Source: Prototheca cutis
Taxonomy: Eukaryota; Chlorophyta; Trebouxiophyceae; Chlorellales; Chlorellaceae
Assembly (NCBI GenBank): GCA_002897115.2
Contig: BCIH01000004.1
Span: forward strand, 815,618-879,617
Direction of reading: 5' to 3'
Length of the DNA: 64,000 nt
Part shown: piece after piece, positions 1-11,179 of the stretch
How positions within the stretch are numbered: position 1 is the first letter of the stretch
How the letters are laid out: each line of letters starts with the position of its first letter
Notes under the pieces: model-generated
Databases searched by the model: none
What the model saw: only the letters and a program-made list of their open reading frames with translations
Told to the model about the DNA's origin: nothing
Translations under genes and position numbers: made by a program

Positions 1-10
1 ACGCCATGCG

Positions 11-3000
11 ATGCCCTTCACCAGTACCAGGCCGCTGGCGAGGGCCGGAGCCGTGGATCGGGAGCGGAAGGTAGGCACTCGATTGGTGGAACCGGCTGTG
101 CGGCGGGGTTTGGGGCAGGGCACCTTGTATGGCCCGGTCGGGACGAGGTTTTTGGGTGGGCCACCCTTGCGAAGCTGAGCTGACCCGCACTGCGCACCTC
201 GCCCACCCCCACCCCAGTCCCGACCTGTCATCGGAAGCCGTGGAGCGCGTACTTCTGGACGTGGCGCGGCCTGCCGCGCCTATACGTCGGCGGCGGTCGG
301 GGCGGTGAGGCACCCGGCCCCCAGCCCCGCCCCTTCACCGACGACTGCCGAGCCGTGCCGGGCGGTGGATGCGGAGGACCTGCTGCGTGAGAAGGACGCC
401 TGTGGCGTGGGATTCATTGCCAACCTCAAGGCTGAGCGCTCCCACCTGATCGTGAGCCAGGCCCTGACGTCTCTGGGCTGCATGGAGCACCGCGGCGCCT
501 GCTCCTCGGACGACATCTCCGGCGACGGCGCGGGCCTGATGCTGCAGGTCCCCTGGGAGATCCTGGAGGCCGACATCCCTGGGATCGACCGTGCCACCAC
601 GGGTGCGGGGATGGTCTTCTTTCCTGACGACGACGGCCTGGAAGCCCAAGGCCGCGCCATCCTGGAGGCCGTTGCCGGCGCAGAGGACTTTGAGCTGCTG
701 GGCTACCGCGCTGTGCCCGTGGTCAAATCGGCCGTTGGCCCCGTGGCCTCGGCCACCATGCCCCGGTTCTACCAGGTGGCTCTGAGGTCAAAGGCCGGTC
801 TCACGGGCGACGAGCTCGAGCGCGCTCTGTTCATCCTGCGCAAGCAGGTGGAGCAGCGCCGCACCGCGGAGATGGGCCTGGACCGCGGGTCGGACTTTTA
901 TTTTTGCTCGCTGTCGGCGCGCGTCATGGTGTACAAGGGCATGCTCAACTCGAGTGCCGTCGGCAAGTTTTATGCCGACCTGCGGGACGAGCGGTTTGTC
1001 ACGGCCTTTGCCATCTACCACCGCCGGTACAGCACGAACACCACGCCAAAGTGGCCGCTGGCCCAGCCCATGCGCGTGCTGGGGCACAACGGCGAGATCA
1101 ACACCCTCCAGGGCAACCTCAACTGGGTGGCCAGTCGGCAAGGCGCGCTCAAGGCAGACGTTTGGCAGGGACGCGAACGCGACCTCCTGCCCCTCTGCTC
1201 CGCCCTCGGTACGATTGTCTGTTTGTTTGACCAGCTGGCTGCTTTTTCCCCGGGTTTCTGTCGTCTTCACTGGCGTTCTGACTGATGATGGTGGTGTGGG
1301 GAGCGACTGGGCCCTCATCAATCCAACCCCAAGTCCCAATCCCGGCCACAGCCATACCCATGCCCATGCCCATGCCCAACGGCGCTTCACAGAGTCGGAC
1401 AGCGCGAATCTGGACCACATGGCGGAGCTGCTGATGCGGACGGGGACGGCCCCCGAGGAGGCGCTGATGGCGCTGGTGCCCGAGGCGTACCGCAACCACC
1501 CCGAACTCGCGGCGCAGTACCCCGAGGTCGCGGACTTTTACCGGTACTACGAGGGCCTGCAGGAGGGCTGGGACGGCCCGGCCCTGCTGGCCTTCACGGA
1601 CGGCACGCGCGTGGGCGCGCGGCTGGACCGCAACGGCCTCCGCCCCGCGCGCTACTGGCTGACTGAGGATGGCATGGTCTATGTCGCGAGCGAGGTGGGC
1701 GTGCTGGATGACGTGTTCGAGTCTGCGCCGCGCATCATCGCCAAGGGCCGGCTGGGCCCCGGGCAGATGGTGTGCGCCGACCTCGGCACGGGCGAGTTTC
1801 GCGGCAACACGGAGATTGCCCGTGCGGTGGCTGGTGCAAGGCCTTACGGCGACTGGCTGGCGTCGTGCACGCGGGCGCTGGGCGACCTGGTGGAGCCCGG
1901 GGCGGTGCTGGCTGCACCGGCGATGAGCGCGGCCGACGCGCTGCGGCTGCAGGCGGCCTCGGGCTACGGCCTCGAGGACACGGCCATGGTGCTGGAGGGC
2001 ATGGCGACCACGGGCGCGGAGCCCACCTACTGCATGGGCGATGACGCGCCGCTGGCGGTGCTCAGCTCCAAGCCTCACGTGCTGTACGACTACTTCAAGC
2101 AGCGCTTCGCGCAGGTCACCAACCCGGCCATCGACCCTTTGCGCGAGGGCCTGGTGATGAGCCTGGAGATGCGTCTCGGGGGACGAGGCAACCTCCTGGG
2201 CCCGGGGCCCGATGCCTATGGCCAAATCGTCCTGCGCTCGCCCGTGCTGACCGAGCCCGAGCTCCAGGCTGTCATTGCTGACTCCGCGCTGACCTGCGAG
2301 ACGCTGGACACGCATTACGGCGCCGGGGAGCCGGGGGCGCTGGGCGCCGCGCTGCGCGCGCTGTGTGACGCCGCAGTGGCCGCGGTCCGCGACCGTCGCG
2401 TGGCTTGTCTCGTGCTGAGCGACCGGGTCCAGGCCGATGCCAAGGGTAACCTGGCGCTGGACCCTGCTCGGCCGGCGCTGCCACCGCTGCTGGCGACGGG
2501 GGCGGTGCACCACGCGCTGATCACGGCGGGCCTGCGCGCGGAGACGAGCATCGTCGTGGAAACCGCGGGCTGCGCGTCCACGCACCACCTGGCCGCGCTG
2601 GTCGGCTACGGCGCGCATGCGGTGTCGCCCTACCTGGCGCTGGAGTCGGTCCGCCAGTGGCGCACCGCGCCGCGCACGGAGAACCTGATCAAGTCGGGCA
2701 AGATTCCCGACGTCACCATCGACCAGGCGCAGCGCAACGTGAAGAAGGCCATGGAGAAGGGTCTGATGAAGATCCTGTCCAAGATGGGCATCTCCCTCCT
2801 GTCATGCTACCATGGCGCGCAGATCTTCGAGGCCTACGGCCTCGGCAAGGAGGTGATCGACGCCGGCTTCGTCGGCACCGTCTCGCGCGTGGGCGGGTTG
2901 AGCCTGGACGACGTGGCGCGTGAGGCCGAGGCCTTTTGGGCCAAGGGCTTCCCGGCCAAGCCAATCAGCAAGCTGGAAGACTATGGCTACGTCCAGGCAC

Positions 3001-5333
3001 GGCCAAAGGGAGAGTACCATGCAAACAACCAGGCCATGAGCAAGCTGCTGCACAAGGCCATCGGTCTCGGGGGCAAAGGCGCGGCGGGGACGGAGGCCTA
3101 CAACGCATACGTGCAGCACTTTGAGGCCTCCCCCGTCCACGTCATCCGCGACCTGCTGGAGCTGCACACGGGCCTCGCGCCGGTCGACATCGAACAAGTC
3201 GAGTCGGCGGCGGACATCGCGTCGCGGTTCTGCACGGGGGGCATGAGTCTGGGGGCCATTTCTCGCGAGACGCACGAGACCATCGCCATCGCGATGAACC
3301 GGCTGGGCGGCAAGTCGAACTCGGGCGAAGGCGGCGAGGACCCCGTGCGCTGGGTCGAGCTGTCGGGCGTCGACGGGGAAGGGCGCTGTGCCGCGCTGCC
3401 GCACCTGCGCGGTCTCCGCGACGGTGACCGTGCGACTTCTCGGATCAAGCAGGTCGCGTCGGGGCGGTTTGGAGTTACGCCGGAGTTTCTAGTCAACGCG
3501 GAGCAGCTGGAGATCAAGATCGCCCAGGGCGCCAAGCCCGGTGAGGGCGGTCAGTTGCCCGGGAAGAAGGTGTCGCCCTACATCGCCAGCCTGCGGCGGT
3601 CCAAGCCCGGTGTGCCACTCATCTCCCCCCCACCCCACCACGACATCTACTCCATCGAGGACCTTGCGCAACTGATCTACGACCTGCACCAGGTCAACCC
3701 GGCCGCAAAGGTGTCGGTCAAGCTCGTGGCCCAGGCGGGCATCGGCACGGTGGCGTCGGGCGTGGCAAAGGCCGGCGCGGACGTGGTCCAGGTGTCGGGG
3801 CACGACGGCGGCACGGGCGCGTCGCCCATCTCCTCCATCAAGCACGCGGGCGGGCCCATGGAGCTGGGCCTTGCGGAGACGCACCAGAGCCTGGTCGCCG
3901 CAGGCCTTCGCGACCGCGTCGTCATCCGCGCCGACGGCGGCATGCGGACGGGGCGTGACGTGCTGGTTGCCGCTGCGCTGGGCGCCGACGAGTTTGGATT
4001 CGGGACGGTCGCCATGATTGCCACGGGCTGCATCATGGCCCGCGTCTGTCACACTAACAACTGCCCCGTCGGCGTCGCCAGCCAGCGCGAGGAACTCCGC
4101 CGCCGCTTCCCAGGTTTGTTTGAATGCCGTTTTACGCGCGCACGTGTTTGTGTGTGTGTGTGTGATCCAGCGACAGACATGAACAAACACGTGGGGCGCC
4201 CACTCACTCACTCATCCAACCGACGATGAGCAGGCACGCCCGAGGACCTGGTCAACTACTTTGTGTACGTGGCAGAGCAGGTGCGTGCTGAGCTGGCGCG
4301 GCAGGGCCTGAAGAGCCTGGACGAGTTGGTCGGCCGTGGGTCGTGGCTGCGGGCGCGGGCGGGCGTGACTCTGGCCAAGACGCAGGGCCTGGACGTCTCG
4401 TTCCTGACGCGCTACGCGGGCGACTGCGCGCGCAGCGGCGAGCGCCGAGGCGCGGCGCCCCACGACAACGGCTCCGAGTGGGACGATGTCGTGCTGGCAG
4501 ACGCCGGCGTGCAGGCGGTCATCCGCGACGGCGGTAGCGTGGAGCGTTCCTACGTCATCCGCAACACCGACCGCGCGGCGCTGGGCCGGATCGGTGGCGC
4601 CATTGCCAAGCTCCATGGCGACGACCGCTTCCCGGGCCAGATCCGTCTGTCGCTGCGTGGTTCGGCGGGCCAGTCGTTTGCGTGCTTCATCCCGCGTGGC
4701 CTGGACGTGGTGCTGGAAGGCGAGGCCAACGACTACGTGTGCAAGGGCATGGCCGGGGGCCGCGTGGCCATCGTCCCCCCGACCGGCTCGCGGTTCGCGC
4801 CGCAGGACGCGTCGATCGTGGGCAACACCTGCCTGTACGGCGCGACGGGCGGCTCGCTGTTCGTCCGCGGCCGCGCGGGCGAACGGTTTGCGGTGCGCAA
4901 CTCGAACGCAGCGGCCGTCGTCGAGGGCGTGGGCGACCACGCGTGCGAGTACATGACGGGCGGCGTGGTCGTCGTGCTGGGTGGCGCCGGGCGCAATGTC
5001 GCCGCGGGCATGACGGGCGGTCTGGGTTACTTTTACGACCCCGAGGGCGTTCTGCCGGACCGCGTCAACGCCGAGATTGTCGCCGTGCAGCGCGTGATTA
5101 CTGATGCGGGCGCCGTGCAGCTCAAGGCGCTTGTCGAGGAGCACGCTGCTGTCACGGGGAGCGAGCTTGCAGCGGCGCTCCTGGCAGACTGGGACGCCGC
5201 GCTGCCGCGGTTCTGGCAGCTCGTGCCGCCCTCGGAGGCCAACACCCCCGAGGCAAAGAACCCAGAGGCCGAGGATGAGGCCGCCGAGGGTGCTGCCCAA
5301 GGCCAGGCCGGTGCCGTCCTCCAGACCGCTTGA
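11..5333 (+). CDS. GLU1: Ferredoxin-dependent glutamate synthase (Fd-GOGAT)
   Basis: Converts glutamine plus 2-oxoglutarate into two glutamates with reduced ferredoxin, in the plastid. Exons 11-70, 218-1208, 1393-4113 and 4234-5333 join in phase to 1623 residues, the usual length of plant Fd-GOGAT. NADH-GOGAT is longer because it carries a fused beta subunit, which is absent here. The first ~81 residues are Arg/Ala/Ser-rich and look like a transit peptide. Cys82 in CGVGF would become the N-terminal nucleophile of the class II glutamine amidotransferase domain. The FMN/synthase domain carries [17 protein letters not shown] and HDGGTGASP. The 3Fe-4S cysteines are C1230, C1236 and C1241 (CX5CX4C). 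Exon 4 encodes the C-terminal Gly-rich beta-helix domain (residues ~1258 to the end). The first exon is the least certain part, because the window begins 10 bases before its ATG. Confidence 0.96.
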
Positions 5334-6608
5334 GAGAGTGTGATTTGGGCCAAGAAGATGGTGGCCGTCGTTTGAACGGGTGGGCGCCACCATACCCCGC
5401 TTTTTCAAGCGGGCTGAACCGTCGATCGATGAATGCCATCGTCTTTATCCGCGGCACAGTCGATTGATGTATGGTGTTTTTTCCCCTTTTTCCTCAGCCA
5501 AAATCACATACAACTCCTTGCTTGCTCTTACCCCGGGCACCCGGCCAGAGCGCTGAATGCGGATGTTTCTTGGTCCGCTGGCATGTTTGCTTGGAGAAGA
5601 CAGTCGGCACGATGCAAGTGCAATCTGTACAATCTGTTGGTAATATTGTTGTCATACCACTGTGGCAGTGCCGGGGCACAGCTAGGGAGGAGGGGAGGGC
5701 GCACGCGAGCCAGGACCGGGTCGCTGCGGATGCTCCAGGGCTCGTGCATCAAATGCACACTGCGCTGTTCCTATTGCCTTGGCCCAGCAAGCTTTGTTGG
5801 GATGACACGAGCCCACACAGAAGAGGGCCCTGGCAGGGAAGGGAGGTCCAGAAGCCGGTGTGGCACACGCAGCCCTGGCTGTCCCAGGATCCCCTCCCCG
5901 TTCTGGGCCGAGCGATCGCGCGATTGTGCCGGCAATTGAGCCGACCGACTCTCGCTGCCGTCTGTTGCTGGCCTTGCCCAAAGAAAATAAGCGGAGCTTG
6001 GGTGTGCTACGGTGATGGCAATGCCGAGTGGAGCTGGGTGGGGGTGCGCACAGCGTACTCCCTATGTTGAATTTGTTGACTCAGCCCCTGCCAAGCGGAC
6101 AAAGTGGCCATCACCCGGACCGGCTCAGATTCCGTTCAGGTCCCGGGTTGGCATTCCGATGGCGCCCCAAGAGATGCACATTCCGCGCATGCATCATATG
6201 CATTAGCGATCACATCATTCCCGATATACATCCTATATTCCAGGCACGCGGTGTTTTCAGAGCCCGTGCTCGGCATTTCCAGACGCGGTATCGCTGTGCG
6301 ACCCACCGCTGTGGGATCCACCCAGCGACCTAAAGTCACGAACGGGACCGATCGACACGGCATTGTGAAGGTACTTGCTGTATGTGCATGAGGTTTTGAA
6401 TGTGGATGACGCGGTGGGAGCTGGGAGGACCCGGTCAGACCGAGGGCTGGGTTCTCGTGTGGGCAACCCTGAGGTGTCACCTCACCAAATATTTCTGACG
6501 AAGGTGCAAGCATTTTTGACCTCGCAACGAGAAAAAATGACAACTTGACACAAATCGCCATCGACCGCCATTTTTATGCAGGGCACATATTTGTTAATAT
6601 AGTTTATT
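5334..6608. other. Intergenic: 3' flank of GOGAT and promoter of the B3 gene
   Basis: About 1.3 kb without a supportable gene. Long open frames here (for example 5471-6070) show no family resemblance and no codon pattern like the neighbours. The last ~70 bases before the next ATG are unusually AT-rich for this GC-rich DNA, as expected for a core promoter or 5' UTR. A CATGCAT motif followed closely by ATGCAT lies at about 6188-6204. Confidence 0.6.
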
Positions 6609-9600
6609 ATGTCAGCGGCTGAAGTTGCCTGCCCCGTGAGCGGGGTTGGCAACCCTGGCCTGGGTGATCTCGGCCCCGCGGTTCCCGGAGCGGGGATCAA
6701 CGCGGGCGGGGACTCCGCACGGCCTTTGGAATGGCAAAAGCCGGTTTTGGAGGGACCTGGGAAGGCGGAGCAAGATGCCTGTCACGCGGTGGGAGGGCTT
6801 GCACCCTCCGAGGAGGGCACGCAACTCAAATCTGTCGCACCCACATCGGCTCCGCTGGACGCAGCTGCGACCGGGCTGGCACCCATTCGTGCCGTGCACG
6901 AGTCCACTGAGCTTGCTCCGGGAGTGCCGGAGGGCATTGACGTGGTCAGCTACGCCACCCCCAAGGCAAGTCCCCGAGACCAGGGATTGTTAACGGACCC
7001 GCATGCGTGTCCCGTGCCGGGCCCGATGGGGACACCTCCGCTCACATGGGTGCAGCCCCACATGCATATGGGCGACCTCTGAGTGCATGCATGCCAATGT
7101 ATCGGACCCAGGCATTGGTTGGCGTGCCTGGGCTCATGTTGGATGGCTGGGCCTAGGGTGCGGGTGGGGACCTGGTCAGGGCCACACATGCGTGCAGTTC
7201 TAGATACCCACCTCGTAGCCAAGCGTCTTCGTGCGCACCCATTTTGAGCGACAATGTTTCATGGAGCTTGCTGTGGGCACTTTCTCCTTCACCCTTGACG
7301 CTTGGTCATAGCCAGTACCAAACCCTCCTGTTTCCCCCCCACCAGCTCGTGAAGGGCGAGGATGGCGCGGCGCTGGGCGAGAGCTCCGCGAGCCCAGAGT
7401 CCAGCACTGGCAGCCCATCTGCGACCGCGGGGAGCGACCTCCGCGTGCTCGTGGCCAAGACACTGACCAACAGCGACGCCGGGTCTGGCCGCATCATCCT
7501 GCCCCGCGTGGCAGTCGAGTCTCGGCTGTCTTTCGTGGTTCCGTACCGACATTTTGCGCTGCGCGTTCGCTGCACGCGCACCGGCGCAGCGCACCGCTTT
7601 GTGGTCAAGTCGTGGGCCAACGGCAGCGAACACCGCCGTGTGTTTGTGCTGGAGGCCGCGGGCGAGTACCTCCGCGCGCAGGGCCTGGGCGTCGGGGACA
7701 CCGTCGGCATCTGCGCCGCGGCCGACGGCTCGCTGCTGGTGGCGGCCAACACGCCCGAGCTGCTGGCCGCTGTGGCGTGCCCGCGCGGCGCGGGGGGCCA
7801 GGGCGCGGCGGGGTCCGCGGCCGCTGCTGCCGCGGCCGCGGCCACGGGGGCCGCCTACGGCTCCACGTCCCGCGCCCTTGTTGGGAGCCTCCCTGGAGAG
7901 GCCGCGGGGCCTGGCATGGGCCTGGTCCGGTGCACGCGGTCGGGCCACTGCACCAAGCCCGCAGGGCACCCGGGTTTCTGCTCGGGGCCCAAGGGCAGTG
8001 GGGTGACCCGTGGTGGGGCCGCTGCCGCGATTACTGACGCAGCAGCTGATGGCAGCGCCGTGACCTCGCCTATGGCCAGCTTCGGTGGCCGCGACCGCCG
8101 CGCCCCGACCTCTGCCGGGGGCAGTGAGGAAGAGGCCTTTGCCCGCTGGCGCGGCGCTGGCGCGTTTGCCGCACGCCGCAGCTCGCGCGCACGCCGGGGT
8201 ACCAAAGCTACGCACGGTGCGACGGTTCAGCGTGTACCGGAGTCGCCCCGACCGGCCTTTGTGCCGTCGACGGTCGCGGAGGACCTCGCGCTGCCCGGCG
8301 CACCCGCGGCGCTGCGTGCCGCGGCGGGCGCAGCCCCCCGCACGGGCGTGCTGACCTTGGCCCCCCGCGCCCGGCTGTGCAAGGCCCTGACCGCATACGA
8401 CATCAAGTCGGGCCGCATCGTGCTGCCCGCGACCCGCGTCGCCGGTGCCGCGCCCTGCGCCATGCGCCTGTCTGTCGGCGGTGGTGCTGTGCACGGTGCG
8501 GCCACCGCAGCCACTGCATCAACTGGCTTGGTGCCGGCGGTGGATGAGTCGGGGGTATGGTGCACGCCGACGCTCCGCGCGTGGGCCAGCGTCGCCGGGC
8601 GCCGGGGGTTTGTGCTGGAAGGAGCTGCGGTGGCGCAGTTTTTGGAGGCTCGTGGCGCGGCGCCGGGCGACGTGCTGCGTCTGGCGCGGTGCGGCCGGGG
8701 TGGGCCGCCCCGGCTGCACCTGCTTCGTCTGCTTGGTGGCTCCGAGAGCCATGTGGAGGTGGAAAATGCGCCTGCAACGTCCGAGGACGATGGCAACAAC
8801 GACGAGGGTGCCGCCTCGGACGACGAGGAGCCTGCGGCGCCACGGCCGGCGCTGGTCCTGCACCCGAATACTGGTGCTACGACGGTGGAAGACGGCGCCG
8901 CCGATGACAGCCACTCTACCCTGCGCTGGGTTGACTGGCCGGCGCTGCTGCTGCCGGAGCGCGAGTTGGATGGCAGCAGTGCAGCCGAGGAGGGTGCGGG
9001 GCGCGGGCGCCACGTCTACGGCAGCTGCTCCGACGACAGCGCCGTCGAGGACGATGATGATGAGGGTGCCGGGGGCTCGGAAAACGATGACGAGGACGCC
9101 GAGTATGGCCGCATGGACGACGATGCGAGTGGTCGTGCCGGAGGTCGTGGCGCCATGCACCGGGGTGGGCCCGTTGCACCGGCCATCGCGGGTGCGGCGT
9201 GCGGACGGACCCCGGGCTGCATCAAAGCCGCGGGGCACCAGGGATTTTGCTCGGGGCACAAGGGTTTCCGTCGTCGGGCCGACGGCAGCGAACGCTCGGC
9301 AGGCGGGACACGTCGCTCTCGGGCGGCCGGGGCCCCCGGCCCCCGGGGAGCGGGCCAGATGCCCTACCGCCCCGAGGTGGGCTACACCGCTGTTGTCCTG
9401 GCCGGTGACAGGTGAGGAAGGGTTGTTTGGTTGTTGATGTGACTGTTTGTGGGTGGTATGATCGTGAACGTGGGTTTTGGAGGAGGTGCAGACTGAGCGA
9501 TATGTGCAGGGAGGGTTGGCGCCGCGGCGCGGGTGGCCAACGCATCGTGCCCGCGCAGGGCTTCTCTTGGATTTGCAGTAGAGAAACCGTCATGCACGCG

Positions 9601-9784
9601 CTTGCTCAAGCGTACGTGAAACTCGCCTCATCCCTGCAGGCACCCGAAGGACGAGGACGACGACTCGGACTATGTCCCCACGGCCAAGCGGGCCCGCGGC
9701 ATGGCCACCGGCGCGGCTCGGCGTGGGCCGGCTCCGATCGAGCACACCGACCCCCTTCTGTCCCTGCTGTCGCTCCTGGACTGA
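6609..9784 (+). CDS. Double B3-domain transcription factor with twin Cys/His motifs
   Basis: Exons 6609-6965, 7346-9411 and 9640-9784 join in phase to 855 residues. Residues ~153-255 form a B3 DNA-binding domain: a LAV/ABI3-like start (KTLTNSDAGSGRIILPR), a WANGSEHRRVFVLE core and a GLGVGDTV end. A second, more divergent B3 domain lies at ~463-585 (KALTAYDIKSGRIVLP, RGFVLEG, APGDVLRL). Each B3 is followed by a short Cys/His motif, CTRSGHCTKPAGHPGFCSG at ~315-333 and CGRTPGCIKAAGHQGFCSG near 738, spacing CX5CX5HX3C, probably zinc-binding. The rest is Ala-rich, Ser/Thr-rich or strongly acidic. The C-terminus has a basic PTAKRARG stretch that may be a nuclear signal. Intron 1 has a GC donor (AAG/GCAAGT). 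A nuclear DNA-binding regulator is likely; its targets are unknown. The N-terminal 119 residues are low complexity and rest only on the open frame and splice phase. Confidence 0.82.
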
Positions 9785-11179
9785 GCTCCTGGGAGCGACA
9801 GCCGAGCTCGGCGAAAGTGGCGCAGTTGAGCTTGGCCTGGCTCGATCGGCTGTGGCTGTTCCCTTTTTCGCGTTGGCACGGTGCCATGGCCCTGCGGTGA
9901 AGGACGCGGCGGGCGGCGGAGCCGTCGCACCTCCAGCAGCATGCCCCATCTTCCCTCGGCACCCGTCCCGAGTCCCTCTCCAACCGGCCGACTGGGGCAT
10001 CCTTGCCGCACGCGCTCGCTGCAGCGTTTCTTCCATAGCATCCGACCCTCCCCAGTGCCCACGGACCCGCCGGCCCGCGGGCGCTTGCAGTCTGAGAAGA
10101 CCTTCCAGCATTGGAGAGAACAGAATGAACCTTGTAGCCGTTTGTCTTTCGCAGCCCTGTTTTTGATTTTTATCCGGGGCCGGGATGCGCCCGAGGGCCC
10201 CCCCACCCCCNCCCCCACCCCCCTACGCTATTGCATCGGCTCTGGGTTCTCTCACCCCATTTGCACTGTGCCGGACTTGAAGTCGTACCCGTACTTTGCG
10301 CGCGAGGGCTTTTGGCACCCAGCGGCGTCCTGCCGAAATGCAGGCACCGTGATGCGCCGGGCTTGGCGCGCGTGACGCGGCAAGAGCCCTCCCTACTTTC
10401 CTCCACACCTGTCCGTGTGGCCGCGATGACACCGACCACCCCGCGCCCACCCTGTCTCTCACCTCTGGCGTCTGACCGTGCAACAATGGTTTTCCCCCCA
10501 GCTCCTGGCTCCGACCACGATGGGGCCCCCTTGTACAGTACTACAATACTTTATGCTTGGCCCATGTGCATGCGGCGCGCGGGAGTCCGCAGCCTGCACT
10601 GCCGCATGTTCCCTGTGTGTGCGGCGCCCGAGGGCATTCTGTCCCGTCGCATCTCCGGGTTTTCCCTTTGCTCTTGTGGGTGGGTGGGAGTCGATGTGCG
10701 TGTGCGAGCACCGCACGGGAACCTCATCCTCGTGTGTGCGGCTGCTGTGTGGCAGACGCCCGCCGCATGATCACACTCCCAGCAAACCCTTGCTTTGACT
10801 GCCGCTCGACACCAAGCTGCGTCGGCACGTGGCCTGAAGGCTCGCCTGCGTTCCCCCGTCCCATAGTCGTTCAGCTGCATCCCCGACCATGGCAGCCCTG
10901 CCGATGCGGGAGCTTGTACATGAGAAAGCGTTTGCTCAAGGGTTTCAAAGTCTGGAAGGAGAAGGAGCGGTTTTGGGGGGGCCTGGAGGGAGGATCACGA
11001 CACCCACTTACACGGTTACCCTGGGCCTCTGGCGTGACGTGACGTCTTGGTTTTTTGGGGGGGGTCGTCACCTGCTCCCACCCATGGCGAAGGCGACAAC
11101 AGCCGTCCAGAAAAAAAATCCTGCCCAGAAATGTAAAATGCATGTCTGAGGGATAAGCAAAAGGAGCACAGGGCCGTGC
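9785..11179. other. Intergenic: 3' flank of the B3 gene and upstream region of the synergin-like gene
   Basis: About 1.4 kb. Overlapping open frames on both strands look like GC-driven shadows with no recognisable family. One ambiguous base (10211) sits in a poly-C run. No RNA gene or repeat was seen. Confidence 0.55.

Noticed and set aside
1149..2618. 489-residue minus-strand open frame opposite GOGAT
   Set aside because: Antisense shadow of a high-GC coding exon; composition is Arg/His/Gln-rich with no family match.
5471..6070. 199-residue plus-strand frame after GOGAT
   Set aside because: Trp/Cys/Pro-rich chance composition, a competing frame covers the same bases, and no domain is seen.
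8445..9437. 330-residue frame overlapping the B3 gene in another frame
   Set aside because: Shadow of the B3 coding sequence; Arg/Cys/Trp-rich.
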